Source: CBDUEV01 sp965366365
Lineage (GTDB): Bacteria > Actinomycetota > Acidimicrobiia > Spongiisociales > JAENVV01
DNA length: 35,546 nt
Direction: 5' to 3'
Assembly: GCA_965366365.1 (NCBI GenBank)
Contig: CBDUEV010000028.1
Coordinates: forward strand, 1-35,546
This document shows positions 14,698-23,005 of the stretch, one piece after another. The notes beneath the pieces were generated by a model, which had not been told where the DNA came from, made no database searches, and was given only the letters and a program-made list of their open reading frames with translations. The translations under genes were made by a program, and so were the position numbers. Within the stretch, counting starts at the first letter, position 1. Each line of letters begins with the position of its first letter.

Positions 14698-15798
14698 TCA
14701 CGGCGAGTCCGACTCTCGTTCGGCCTGAACGGCGGCGGCCGAGCTCCCCACCTGCCTCGATATGGCCCTGATGGGAGCGCTACCGAGGTTGACGAGGGAC
14801 AAGCCCACGGCTCTGGGGAGTTCGCGGAGTCGAGGTCCGCCAACGAAACCACGGCGAACGAAGTAGACCCACAAGCCGGCCGCAAGGAGTCCCATCGAGC
14901 CGAGCAACCAGAAGAACCCGTCGTGCCACGTGGCACCTGGCACCCGGGCGAAGTTCATGCCCCAGAGGCCGGCGATGAGCGACAGCGGCAACAGGATCGC
15001 CGAGAAAACGGTGAGCACCTTCATGATCTCGTTCGTGCGGTCGGCCACCACGCCGCGATACGTCTCGAGAACCGATCCGAGCAGAGTGCGAGCCGAGTCG
15101 AGCGACTCCACCAACCGGAAGTGATGGTCGTACACGTCGGCGAACAGGCGACGCGCCGGAATCCCAAGCAGGTCAAAACCGACGTGACTGAGCCTCGCCA
15201 AGACGTCCCGCTGGGGTCCCAGCACCCTACGAAGCACCACGACATCTCGCCGCAGGGCCTGGCTCTCGCTCAGAACCCTCGGATCGCCCTCGAGGGCGGC
15301 CGCCTCCAATCCATCGAGGCGGTCGTCGAGAATCTCCAACAACGGCAGGTAACGCCTGATGCCGAACTCGGCGATCATCGCCGCCACCCCACCCGGACCG
15401 GCGGTCGTCAGGTAGTCCGTGTCCGTGATGTGGTCGGCGACCCAGTCGACGCTGAAGACCGGGCCGGTATGCACGGTGAGAAGGAAGTCGGAGCCGATGA
15501 AGAAGTCGAGCTCGGTGGTCGAAAGCCGGGTCTCCTCGGCGGTCACCACGCCATGCAGCACCACAAAGAGGTACCGGTCGTGGTCGTCGACCTTCGGCAA
15601 CAGCGTGGTGTCGAGCACGTCCTCGATGCTGAGCGGATCGAGGCCGAACTCGGCTGCCAGTTCCCAGATCTCGGCGGGCTGAGGATCGGCGATGTCGAGC
15701 CACACCCAACCGCCGGAGCGCCGACACTCTTCCAGTTCCGGTCGAGGACGCTCCCTGGCCGAGGTGTCGTCCAGCGCTTTGTGGAAGAGTCTCTGCAC
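14698..15798 (-). CDS. corA: CorA-family divalent cation (Mg/Co) transporter
   Basis: About 366 residues. The cytoplasmic N-terminal domain shows 'GGWVWLDIADPQPAEIWELA', 'DPLSIEDVLDTTLLPKVDDHDRYLFVVLHG' and 'TTELDFFIGSDFLLTVHTGP', all typical of CorA. A long stalk helix follows ('DVYDHHFRLVESLDSARTLL'), then the signature 'IAGLWGMNFARVPG' with the GMN pore motif after TM1 and 'FFWLLGSMGLLAAGLWVYFVRR' as TM2. The protein should form a homopentameric Mg2+/Co2+ channel in the membrane. The C-terminal ~40 residues after TM2 are longer than usual for the family. The start is uncertain: GTG 15798 is used, as the further frame to GTG 15930 translates to sequence without family likeness and crosses a likely promoter (TAGGCT at 15839-15844). 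Confidence 0.88.
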   Translation of the reverse strand: MQRLFHKALDDTSARERPRPELEECRRSGGWVWLDIADPQPAEIWELAAEFGLDPLSIEDVLDTTLLPKVDDHDRYLFVVLHGVVTAEETRLSTTELDFFIGSDFLLTVHTGPVFSVDWVADHITDTDYLTTAGPGGVAAMIAEFGIRRYLPLLEILDDRLDGLEAAALEGDPRVLSESQALRRDVVVLRRVLGPQRDVLARLSHVGFDLLGIPARRLFADVYDHHFRLVESLDSARTLLGSVLETYRGVVADRTNEIMKVLTVFSAILLPLSLIAGLWGMNFARVPGATWHDGFFWLLGSMGLLAAGLWVYFVRRGFVGGPRLRELPRAVGLSLVNLGSAPIRAISRQVGSSAAAVQAERESDSP

Positions 15799-15838
15799 TT
15801 CCCGGATGCTAGTGACGCGGATGTTCTGAGCGGGATGT

Positions 15839-15871
15839 AGCCTATTCCCGTGCCGACAACGATGATTGTCG
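15839..15871 (-). promoter_or_regulatory. Likely corA promoter with inverted repeat
   Basis: TAGGCT (minus strand, 15844-15839) is a probable -10, about 41 nt upstream of GTG 15798. Just above it, CGACAA (15854-15859) and TTGTCG (15866-15871) form a 6-bp inverted repeat with a 6-nt spacer, a possible operator. No classic -35. Confidence 0.35.
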
Positions 15872-16064
15872 AGATCTATCGAGGGAGCCGACAGGTACGA
15901 GATGGATCCCGAGATCGGCGAGATCCGCACGCCGGCGCGGTCACGCTCATCGAGTAGGCCACAGCAGGTATTTCCAGAGAACTTCGGGCGGTCATCGGTG
16001 TCCTACCTTCGACGGCCCCCCGCCGAGAGACCACAGACCCACCGTACGACAAGGAAGGGACCCC

Positions 16065-16475
16065 GTGCCCCACGGTGCCCACACCCGAAACCCATGGCGT
16101 AGCCATCCCGGGGTTCGATCCGATCAGCAACTCTCGCGCGGCGAAAGGGCCGCCGACCGAATGCGCAACGCAATGGGTTCGTGGGGCTTTGTCGCCGCGG
16201 CACTGTTGTTCCTGGCCGGCTGGATGCTCGGCAACCGCAGCACCGGCTTCGATCCCTACCCGTTCATACTCCTGAATCTGATCCTGTCGTGCATTGCGGC
16301 CCTCCAGGGCTCCATTCTCCTCATCGCCGCTCGGCGCCAGGATCAGGTCTCCAGCGAGCTGGCCATGCATGACTTCGAGACCGACCGGGACGCCGTCGGT
16401 CACATCCTCGCCATCGAGAATTCCGTCGCCGAGATTCACCGGGTCGTGACCCGTGCGGGAACAGCCGATGTGTGA
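16065..16475 (+). CDS. DUF1003-family small membrane protein
   Basis: This 136-residue protein matches DUF1003: 'ADRMRNAMGSWGFVAAALLF' followed by the hydrophobic core 'WMLGNRSTGFDPYPFILLNLILSCIAALQGSILLIAARRQ' and a C-terminal helix with 'ELAMHDFETDRDAVGHI'. Two transmembrane helices flank the 'DPYPFILLN' motif. Family function is unknown. GTG 16065 is used because GGAAGGGA lies 4-5 nt upstream. It is followed on the same strand, 42 bp later, by the MscS-type channel gene, so the two probably share a transcript and may both act at the cell membrane under stress; this link is an inference. Confidence 0.82.
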   Translation: MPHGAHTRNPWRSHPGVRSDQQLSRGERAADRMRNAMGSWGFVAAALLFLAGWMLGNRSTGFDPYPFILLNLILSCIAALQGSILLIAARRQDQVSSELAMHDFETDRDAVGHILAIENSVAEIHRVVTRAGTADV

Positions 16476-16517
16476 GCTCCTTGGCGCCGCCACCACTCCC
16501 GACGGCCAGGTCCGCTG

Positions 16518-17429
16518 ATGCTGTGGTTGAGCGAACAGCTAGGCATCGACGCCGCGCAGCTCGCCAAGTACATCGGGTCGTTCGTCACCCTGGCGGTGAT
16601 CCTGACCGGGCGGTGGTTCGCCATCCGAATGATCAGGCGGTCGCTCGAATCCGAGGCCGCCTATCGGGCTCAGAAGGCAACCACCTACACGGCCACCTTC
16701 CTTCTGGCGCTCAGCCTCGGGTGGATCTGGTTGGACACCTTCGACAACCTCGCCACCTACCTTGGCCTCGCCTCGGCGGGCGTGGCCATTGGCCTGTCGG
16801 ACCTCCTCAAGAACATGGCTGGCTGGATCTACATCTTGACTCGTCGGCCGTTTCGGGTGGAAGACCGGATCGAGATCGGGGGCACGAGCGGCGACGTGAT
16901 CGACATCCGGCTCTTTCGTTTCAGCCTGATGGAGATCGGTGGGTGGGTCGACGCCGACCAATCGACGGGCCGGATCGTCCATGTCCCGAACGGGTCGGTG
17001 TTCACGTCGCAGATCGCCAACTTCACCGAAGGTCTCGCCTATGTGTGGCATGAGGTGCCCGTCCTGGTCACGTTCGAGTCAGATTGGCGTGCGGCCAGAA
17101 ACCTGATCACCACGGCCGTGAGGACACACGCCCCCGACGTGGAGAAATCCGGGGCGAGGATCCGCCGGCAAGCCCGCAGCTACCACATCAAGCTCGGGGC
17201 GCTCACCCCGATCGTCTATATGACGGTGCGGGACTCCGGCGTCCTCCTCACGGCCCGTTTTCTCGTGTTGCCGCAGGCACGCCGGTCCACAGAGGAAGCC
17301 GTCTGGACGGCCATCCTCGACGGAATGGCCGAAGCCGCCAACATCCATCTCGCCTACCCGACGACGAGAACCTACCTCGAGGGTCCGATCGAGCTTCGGA
17401 CGGTCGAGCCACCCGACGGCGGCACATAG
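16518..17429 (+). CDS. MscS-family mechanosensitive channel
   Basis: This 303-residue protein has the small-conductance mechanosensitive channel architecture: N-terminal TM segments ('YIGSFVTLAVILTGRWFAI', 'TATFLLALSLGWIWL'), a pore helix rich in Gly/Ala ('ATYLGLASAGVAIGLSDLLKNMAGWIYIL'), then the beta-domain ('RRPFRVEDRIEIGGTSGDVIDIRLFRF'). The C-terminal domain has 'VHVPNGSVFTSQIANFTEG'. These match MscS. It should open under membrane tension and release solutes during hypo-osmotic shock. The C-terminal domain is longer than in E. coli MscS and contains extra charged segments. It is downstream of the DUF1003 gene and converges with the DUF1015 gene, 30 bp away. Confidence 0.88.
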   Translation: MLWLSEQLGIDAAQLAKYIGSFVTLAVILTGRWFAIRMIRRSLESEAAYRAQKATTYTATFLLALSLGWIWLDTFDNLATYLGLASAGVAIGLSDLLKNMAGWIYILTRRPFRVEDRIEIGGTSGDVIDIRLFRFSLMEIGGWVDADQSTGRIVHVPNGSVFTSQIANFTEGLAYVWHEVPVLVTFESDWRAARNLITTAVRTHAPDVEKSGARIRRQARSYHIKLGALTPIVYMTVRDSGVLLTARFLVLPQARRSTEEAVWTAILDGMAEAANIHLAYPTTRTYLEGPIELRTVEPPDGGT

Positions 17430-17459
17430 CCCGAAGGCGGTCCGCCGATCGAGAGGGAC

Positions 17460-18647
17460 TCAACGCAGCGCGAGAAAGATCCCCGATCGGACCTTGGGTT
17501 CGAAATAGGTGGACTTCGGAGGCATCCGACCACCAGCGTCCGACACCGACATCATGTCGGCGAGGGCTACGGGAGCCAGCACGAAGCCGGCGCCCGACCT
17601 GGCGCGATGCTCCAGATCCGCCAAGGTCACCGATCCGGGGACGTACTCGAGCCGCGGATCGGAGGTGGGGTCGTCGATGCCCAGCACCGGCCCGAGAAGG
17701 AGGTCCTGGAGTCGAGCAGGATCGAGGGAGTCTGGCGGGCCGAGTGAAGGGTCTAACGGCACGTCCACGACGTACCAAAAACCCGATACCCACACGCCGA
17801 TCTGTCCCTGCCGCACCGGGCGGGCTGCTTCGCGTTGAACGGGACGGGCGCCCCAATCGCTCAGGATTCGCTGGAGGCGACTCGGGTCGGGAACATCGTG
17901 GACGATTCGGTTGAATTCGACGATCTTGAGATGATCATCGGCGAAGAGCACCGTGAAGACGTTCGGAGAGCGCGGACCGCCGCGGGCCGACGGCCCTTCC
18001 CCCCGACTGTACGCCACGGCGGCTTGGGAGCGATGGTGCCCGTCCGTGATGTAGGCATGTTCGACCTCTTCGAACGCCGCCACGAACGCCACCACCAAAT
18101 CGTCGGGGATCGCCCACACCTCCTGCCGGAGCCCGTCACTGCTCTCGAAGGAGAGGAGGGGCTCGAGCAGTTCGACCGCAGCAACCAGATCGACGATGCT
18201 TTCCGTCGAGCGGTACGCCACGGCAATGGGGCTCGAGGAGACTCCCACCACTTCCAGATGGCGAACGAGTTGGTGCACCTGCTCGGGGCGGGTGCCCTCA
18301 TGCGGGAGGACGGTTCCGTTCTCGTACTCGGTCGCCGCAACATCGGCGACGACCCCGGTTTGGCTCCAGGCGCCATCCGAAAGGCGATACAGGAAAAGAT
18401 GCTCACCGAGCGGACCGTTGAAGACGCCCTCCGACATGAGCCTCCCCACCTCCCGGGCGGAGGCGCGCATCGCCCCGTCGACAGAACCGTGCTCTTCGGG
18501 CGGCTGCATGGCGTGCAGCCACGAAAACGGATCCCGCATTCGCAGCGCTCGTCTCGCCTCGGGGGTCATCGAGTCGAAGGCGGGTCCCGAGACGCGGACG
18601 GCGAGATGAGGATCGACCAGGTGAACAGAAACGGGAGCGATGCGCAT
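17460..18647 (-). CDS. DUF1015 family protein in the serine-synthesis operon
   Basis: This 395-residue protein matches DUF1015. Visible motifs are the N-terminal 'IAPVSVHLVDP' start, 'YENGTVLPHEGTRPEQVHQ' (residues ~108-126), and 'AYITDGHHRSQAAVAYSR' (residues ~198-215), which mirrors the DGHHR motif of the ParB/sulfiredoxin-like fold. From general knowledge, DUF1015 genes often sit beside serA and serC in bacteria, and ParB/Srx-fold serine kinases (SerK, SbnI) are known, so a serine or phosphoserine-related activity is a reasonable inference, not shown here. ATG 18647 lies 1 nt after the serC stop (sequence TGACATG), implying translational coupling; the frame upstream of it runs inside serC. 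No serB is present in the window. Confidence 0.85.
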   Translation of the reverse strand: MRIAPVSVHLVDPHLAVRVSGPAFDSMTPEARRALRMRDPFSWLHAMQPPEEHGSVDGAMRASAREVGRLMSEGVFNGPLGEHLFLYRLSDGAWSQTGVVADVAATEYENGTVLPHEGTRPEQVHQLVRHLEVVGVSSSPIAVAYRSTESIVDLVAAVELLEPLLSFESSDGLRQEVWAIPDDLVVAFVAAFEEVEHAYITDGHHRSQAAVAYSRGEGPSARGGPRSPNVFTVLFADDHLKIVEFNRIVHDVPDPSRLQRILSDWGARPVQREAARPVRQGQIGVWVSGFWYVVDVPLDPSLGPPDSLDPARLQDLLLGPVLGIDDPTSDPRLEYVPGSVTLADLEHRARSGAGFVLAPVALADMMSVSDAGGRMPPKSTYFEPKVRSGIFLALR

Positions 18648-18648
18648 G

Positions 18649-19734
18649 TCAGCCGTGAGCCGTCTGGAAGTCTCCCATGAACTCAACGAGCGCCTCCACG
18701 CCGTGACGAGGCATGGCGTTGTAGATGCTGGCCCGGATCCCGCCCACGTCGCGATGGCCTTTCAGGTTGAGCATGTTCTGGTCGGCGGCCTCGGCGACGA
18801 ACCGTTGCTCTAGCTCCTCGGACGGGAGGCGGAACACCACGTTCATGTGGGATCGGCTGGCCACCTCGACCGGGCTTCGGTAGAAACCGCCGCTGGCGTC
18901 GAGCGCCTGGTAGACCATCCCCGACTTGGCGGCGGCGGCCTCCTCCATGCCGGCCAGACCGCCGTTGTCCCTCATCCAGGCGAGCACCTTGCCCACCATG
19001 TAGATGCTGAACACGGGCGGTGTGTTGTACATCGAACCCTTGGCGGCATGGATGTCGTACCGCAGATACGCAGCCAGATCGCGATTGGTCTGGGCGAGGA
19101 TGCTGCGTCTGATGAACGTGATGTCGACGCCGGCCGGCCCCAGGTTCTTCTGCGCTCCTCCGTAGATGATGTCGAAGCGTTCCCACGGCACGGGCCGGCT
19201 CATGTAGTCGGAACTCATGTCACCAACGAGCGGGACACCCACGTCGGGGAACTCGGCGAGGCGGATGCCTCCGATGGTCTCGTTCGAGGTGATGTGCAGG
19301 TAGCGCGTGTCCGGCTGGATGAGGAGCTCGGCGTCGGTGGGCATGCGGGTGTAGCCCGATTCCCTCCCGTCCCAGGCGGCGTAGACATCGCCATGATGCG
19401 TGGCGTCGTCGAGGGCCTTGCCACCCCAGGCGCCCGAGTTCACGTAGGCACCCTTTCGGCCCGCGCCCAGCAGGTTCATGGCCACCATGGCGAACTGCAG
19501 GGTGGCTCCTCCGCCGAGGAACAGCACATCGAAATCGTCAGGCGCCTCGAAGACCTCCCGGGCGAGACGAGTGGCGTCGTCCTGGACACCTTGGTACGCC
19601 TTGGACCGGTGACTCATCTCGATGAGGGACATCCCCGATCCGCCGAAGTCGACAAACTCGGCTTGTGCCTCTTTCAGCACCGAAAACGGCAGGGTGCACG
19701 GTCCCGCGCTGAAGTTGATCGCTCGCTCACTCAT
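18649..19734 (-). CDS. serC: Phosphoserine aminotransferase
   Basis: This 361-residue PLP enzyme converts 3-phosphohydroxypyruvate and glutamate to O-phosphoserine. It matches the SerC family throughout: 'FSAGPCTLPFSVLKEAQAEF', 'GMSLIEMSHRSKAY', 'FLGGGATLQFAMVAMNLL', 'HITSNETIGGI', 'GDMSSDYMSRP', the PLP-Lys K196 in 'YGGAQKNLGPAG', and 'YNTPPVFSIYMVGKVL'. The sequence is of the E. coli-like type rather than the divergent mycobacterial one. It is the third gene of the operon: serA ends 35 bp upstream and DUF1015 starts 1 nt downstream. Start ATG 19734 has only a weak ribosome-binding site, consistent with reading from the upstream cistron. Confidence 0.96.
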   Translation of the reverse strand: MSERAINFSAGPCTLPFSVLKEAQAEFVDFGGSGMSLIEMSHRSKAYQGVQDDATRLAREVFEAPDDFDVLFLGGGATLQFAMVAMNLLGAGRKGAYVNSGAWGGKALDDATHHGDVYAAWDGRESGYTRMPTDAELLIQPDTRYLHITSNETIGGIRLAEFPDVGVPLVGDMSSDYMSRPVPWERFDIIYGGAQKNLGPAGVDITFIRRSILAQTNRDLAAYLRYDIHAAKGSMYNTPPVFSIYMVGKVLAWMRDNGGLAGMEEAAAAKSGMVYQALDASGGFYRSPVEVASRSHMNVVFRLPSEELEQRFVAEAADQNMLNLKGHRDVGGIRASIYNAMPRHGVEALVEFMGDFQTAHG

Positions 19735-19769
19735 TATCTCGGCTCATTCCTCGATGGGTTCCCTCGTTG

Positions 19770-20987
19770 TCACTCTATGGGCTCCTCGTGCCTCACGCCG
19801 ACGCTGAGCACGTGTTGGGTTCCACGAATCTCATCGATCAAGGCATCGTCGATGCTCCGGTCGAGCCGCAGGCTCGCCACCGCCGAGGCACCGCCCAGCA
19901 GGACCCGGTTGTCCATCTGTTCGACGTTGACCGCGGCGGCCCGGAGCACCCCCAGCACCTCGGACAGGACGCCCACCCGATTGAGATGCCTCACCACCAC
20001 GGCACAGGTTCCGCGCGGCCGCGTCTCGAGGTTCACGCAGTTGACCACCTGTCCGCGCTCATAGGAATCGATCACCTCCACCACTCCGTCGGCGATTGCC
20101 TGCTGGGCCTGCTCGGTCGAGGCTCCGATGTGATGGGTCCCGTAGACGGAGGGGTGGGCGGCCAGCTCGGACCGGAACTCGGCCTCTCCCGCCGCAGGTT
20201 CGTCGGCAAACACATCGAGACCCGCTCGCATCCCCCGCTCGTTCAGCGCTTGGAGTAGGGCGGGCTCGTCGACGATTTCGCCGCGCGACGTGTTGATGAT
20301 CCAGGTTCCGTCTCTGCAGAGCGCCAGCAATTCGGCGTTGACCAGACCTCGGGTTGACTCGTTGAGAGGCACGTGGAACGAGAGAATGTCCGCCCGGCTG
20401 AACAACTCGGCGTCCGACTGGACGAAAGCGACCCCCGCTCGGAAGGCTGCGGCAACCGTAGCCGGCTCGCGGCCAGGTCGATCGACCGCCAGCACGTTGA
20501 GTCGGAAGGCAGTCGCCCGCCTGGCCACTTCGAGCCCGATCGAACCGAGGCCCACCAAGCCCAGTGTCTTGCCGGCCAGGCCGTCCGCCTGGGAGTAGAA
20601 CTTCTTGCGCCACCGGCCTTGGCGCAGGTCGGCGACGGCGTCGGGAATGCGACGGTCCAACCCCAGCATCAACCCCATGGCGAGTTCGGCGACCGCCACG
20701 GCGTTCTTTCCGGGCACATTGCACACGTACACGCCGCGCCCTGCCGCTGCCTCTTTGTCGATGGTGTTGGTCCCCGCTCCGGCGCGCACAATGAGGCCGA
20801 GGCGGTCGCCGGCCGCGATCGTGGCGGCGGTCACCTTGGTGCTTCTCACCACAAGGGCGTCGAAACCGCCGATTCGCGTCGGAATAGTGGCTTCGTCCAA
20901 GCCCGGCTCAACCACGCAGTCGTGACCGGCCTCGGTGAGGGTCGTCAGCCCGGTGGACGAGAAGGTGTCAGCGAAAAGGATTCTCAT
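19770..20987 (-). CDS. serA: D-3-phosphoglycerate dehydrogenase
   Basis: This 405-residue enzyme oxidises 3-phosphoglycerate with NAD+, the first step of serine synthesis. The Rossmann motif 'GLVGLGSIG' (146-151) and the catalytic residues Arg235 ('INTSRGEIVDE'), Glu263 ('DVFADEP') and His286 ('THHIGAST') are present. A C-terminal ACT domain (residues ~325-400, 'RHLNRVGVLSEVLGVLRAAA') gives likely serine feedback inhibition. Length fits the ~410-residue ACT form, not the long mycobacterial type. ATG 20987 with AAGAAG upstream is preferred; the longer frame to 21038 crosses the upstream gene's end. It follows the DUF2007-like gene by 35 bp and precedes serC by 35 bp. Confidence 0.95.
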   Translation of the reverse strand: MRILFADTFSSTGLTTLTEAGHDCVVEPGLDEATIPTRIGGFDALVVRSTKVTAATIAAGDRLGLIVRAGAGTNTIDKEAAAGRGVYVCNVPGKNAVAVAELAMGLMLGLDRRIPDAVADLRQGRWRKKFYSQADGLAGKTLGLVGLGSIGLEVARRATAFRLNVLAVDRPGREPATVAAAFRAGVAFVQSDAELFSRADILSFHVPLNESTRGLVNAELLALCRDGTWIINTSRGEIVDEPALLQALNERGMRAGLDVFADEPAAGEAEFRSELAAHPSVYGTHHIGASTEQAQQAIADGVVEVIDSYERGQVVNCVNLETRPRGTCAVVVRHLNRVGVLSEVLGVLRAAAVNVEQMDNRVLLGGASAVASLRLDRSIDDALIDEIRGTQHVLSVGVRHEEPIE

Positions 20988-21022
20988 GGTCTTCTTTGTA
21001 GCAGCCGCATCATGGCCGGGCT

Positions 21023-21322
21023 CTACCCGGCCAGCCACGCCAGGACGCCGGCGGCGGCCAGGGCGACGAGGCCGAGCAGGAGAAGCGCGGCATTACGTTC
21101 GATGAAACCGGGCGGCTTCTCAGTCGGCACCTCGAACCCCAGCACCTCACAGGCCTCGGCCACTTGGCCGGCCGGGACGACGAGGCGCCCCCTGCTGGGT
21201 CCCTGCCGCCCCAGATCGTCGACGAAGACCTCGGCGCTCACACCGAGGGCGTTGAGCTTCGCCTTGGCGACCTGCGCCTCGGTGGAATCGAGGTACTCGT
21301 GGATGTCGACCAAGCCTTCCAT
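21023..21322 (-). CDS. DUF2007-like small protein with C-terminal TM helix
   Basis: This 99-residue protein has an N-terminal alpha/beta fold like DUF2007 putative signal-transducing proteins ('DIHEYLDSTEAQVAKAKLNALGVSAEVFVDD', then 'GRLVVPAGQVAEACEVLGFE'), an ACT/GlnB-like small domain that may bind a ligand. A single C-terminal transmembrane helix follows ('ALLLLGLVALAAAGVLAWLAG'). It is the first gene of the minus-strand serine operon, 35 bp ahead of serA. TAGGCT lies 6 nt before its ATG, so the operon's promoter is probably here, giving a leaderless mRNA. Its link to serine metabolism is inferred from position only. Confidence 0.75.
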   Translation of the reverse strand: MEGLVDIHEYLDSTEAQVAKAKLNALGVSAEVFVDDLGRQGPSRGRLVVPAGQVAEACEVLGFEVPTEKPPGFIERNAALLLLGLVALAAAGVLAWLAG

Positions 21323-21328
21323 GAACGG

Positions 21329-21334
21329 AGCCTA
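21329..21334 (-). promoter_or_regulatory. -10 element of the serine operon (leaderless)
   Basis: TAGGCT on the minus strand ends 6 nt before ATG 21322. The divergent carboxylase gene starts at 21398, so the 75 bp between the two starts hold both promoters. Confidence 0.45.
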
Positions 21335-21383
21335 CCGTCGGCGAAAGTCGGCCGGGACGCGGGAACGGTCCCACGCAGCCCAC

Positions 21384-21389
21384 TAGCCT
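21384..21389 (+). promoter_or_regulatory. -10 element of the acyl-CoA carboxylase genes (leaderless)
   Basis: TAGCCT lies 8 nt before ATG 21398; no ribosome-binding site precedes that ATG, which fits a leaderless start. Confidence 0.45.
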
Positions 21390-21397
21390 CCTGGCTC

Positions 21398-22996
21398 ATG
21401 CCGGTTCTTTCTTCACAACTCGCCACGGACGTCGAACCGTATCTCTCGAACCGAGCGGCCATGATCGAGAAAGTGACGGAACTCGAGGAACTGCTGGCCA
21501 AGTCACGGGCCGGGGGTGGACCCAAGTACGTGGAGCGTCACCATCAACGCGGCAAGATGCTGGTGCGCGAACGGATCGAGCTCCTCATCGACCGAGACAC
21601 CCCGTTTCTGGAGCTCTCCCCGCTGGCCGCCTGGGGCACCGAATACCTGCTCGGCGCCAACGTCGTCACCGGGATCGGGGTGGTGGAGGGCGTCGAGTGT
21701 GTGATCTCCGCCAATGACCCGACCATGCAGGGTGGATCTTCCAACCCGTACTCCCTGGCCAAGAGCCTCCGGGCCCAGGACCTGGCCAAGATCAACCGGA
21801 TGCCGCTCATCAACCTCACGGAGTCGGGCGGCGCAGATCTCCCCCGCCAGGCCGATGTCTTTCTCACCGGCGGTAAGTGGTTCCGCAATCTCACCAACCT
21901 CTCGGCAATGGGGATTCCCACCCTGGCGCTCGTTTTCGGCAACTCCACCGCCGGCGGCGCCTATGTGCCCGGGATGTGCGACTACTCGGTGATGGTCAAG
22001 GAGCGTGCCAAAGTCTTCCTGGGTGGACCGCCGCTCGTCAAGATGGCGACCGGGGAGGAATCGACCGACGAGGAACTCGGCGGAGCCGACATGCATTCGC
22101 GGGTTTCGGGACTCTCCGACTACTACGCGGTCGACGAGTACGACGCCATTCGCATCGGACGCCAGATCGTCGCCCATCTCAACTGGAGGAAGAAGGGCTA
22201 CGGACCCACGCGTCCGGTATCCGAACCGCTCTTTGACCAGGACGAGCTTCTCGGAGTGGCCTCAGCCGATCTGAAGGTGCCGTTCGACATGCGGGAGATC
22301 CTGGCTCGGGTGGTGGACGGTTCGGAATTCGACGAGTACAAGCAGCTGTACGGGTCCTCCCTGCTGACGGGATGGGCGTGGATCCACGGATTTCCGGTCG
22401 GCGTGGTCGCCAACCAGCAGGGAGTGCTCTTCTCGGAAGAGGCTCAAAAAGCCACCGAGTTCATCCAGCTCTGCAACAAGCAGGACACCCCCCTCATCTT
22501 CATGCACAACACGACCGGTTACATGGTGGGGAGGGAATACGAACAGCGCGGCATCATCAAGGACGGAGCCAAGATGGTCAACGCCGTCTCCAACTCCAAG
22601 GTGCCCCACATCGTCCTTCTGATCGGCTCGTCGTACGGGGCCGGGAACTATGGGATGGCCGGCCAGAGCTTCAATCCGCGCTTCCTGTTCGGATGGCCCA
22701 GCTACCAACTGGCGGTGATGGGCCCCGAGCAACTGGCGGGCGTCATGTCGATAATCAGCCGCGCCAACGCCGAAGCGCGGGGCCAGGAGATCGACGAGGC
22801 TGCGGACGCGGCGATGCGGAAGGCGATCGAGGATCAGATCGAGGCCGAGCAGGTTTCCTACTTCACCTCGGCGCGGGTTCGGGACGACGGAATCATCGAC
22901 CCCCGTGACACACGGCAGGTCCTGGCCATGGCGCTCTCGGCAGTGCACTCCGACGAGGTGAAAGGCACCGACTCCTTCGGTGTCTTCAGGATGTAG
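21398..22996 (+). CDS. Acyl-CoA carboxylase carboxyltransferase (beta) subunit
   Basis: This 532-residue protein transfers CO2 from carboxybiotin to an acyl-CoA. Carboxyltransferase landmarks are 'RHHQRGKMLVRERIELLID', 'ANDPTMQGGSSNPYSLAKSL', 'LINLTESGGADLPRQADVF', 'NSTAGGAYVPGMCDYSVMV', 'FMHNTTGYMVGREYE' and 'GSSYGAGNYGMAGQSFNPRFLF'. These look closest to the LiuB/AtuC/AccD1 type (methylcrotonyl- or geranyl-CoA carboxylase-like) rather than AccD5-type propionyl-CoA carboxylase; substrate is uncertain. ATG 21398 is chosen; the frame reaching back to 21164 overlaps the divergent gene and is not family-like. The biotin-carrying alpha subunit starts 9 nt downstream, so the pair is an operon. Confidence 0.93.
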   Translation: MPVLSSQLATDVEPYLSNRAAMIEKVTELEELLAKSRAGGGPKYVERHHQRGKMLVRERIELLIDRDTPFLELSPLAAWGTEYLLGANVVTGIGVVEGVECVISANDPTMQGGSSNPYSLAKSLRAQDLAKINRMPLINLTESGGADLPRQADVFLTGGKWFRNLTNLSAMGIPTLALVFGNSTAGGAYVPGMCDYSVMVKERAKVFLGGPPLVKMATGEESTDEELGGADMHSRVSGLSDYYAVDEYDAIRIGRQIVAHLNWRKKGYGPTRPVSEPLFDQDELLGVASADLKVPFDMREILARVVDGSEFDEYKQLYGSSLLTGWAWIHGFPVGVVANQQGVLFSEEAQKATEFIQLCNKQDTPLIFMHNTTGYMVGREYEQRGIIKDGAKMVNAVSNSKVPHIVLLIGSSYGAGNYGMAGQSFNPRFLFGWPSYQLAVMGPEQLAGVMSIISRANAEARGQEIDEAADAAMRKAIEDQIEAEQVSYFTSARVRDDGIIDPRDTRQVLAMALSAVHSDEVKGTDSFGVFRM

Positions 22997-23005
22997 GAGC
23001 GGACG

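Noticed and set aside
14923..15840. Plus-strand frame of 305 codons
   Set aside because: Antisense to corA, which has the GMN motif and TM helices.
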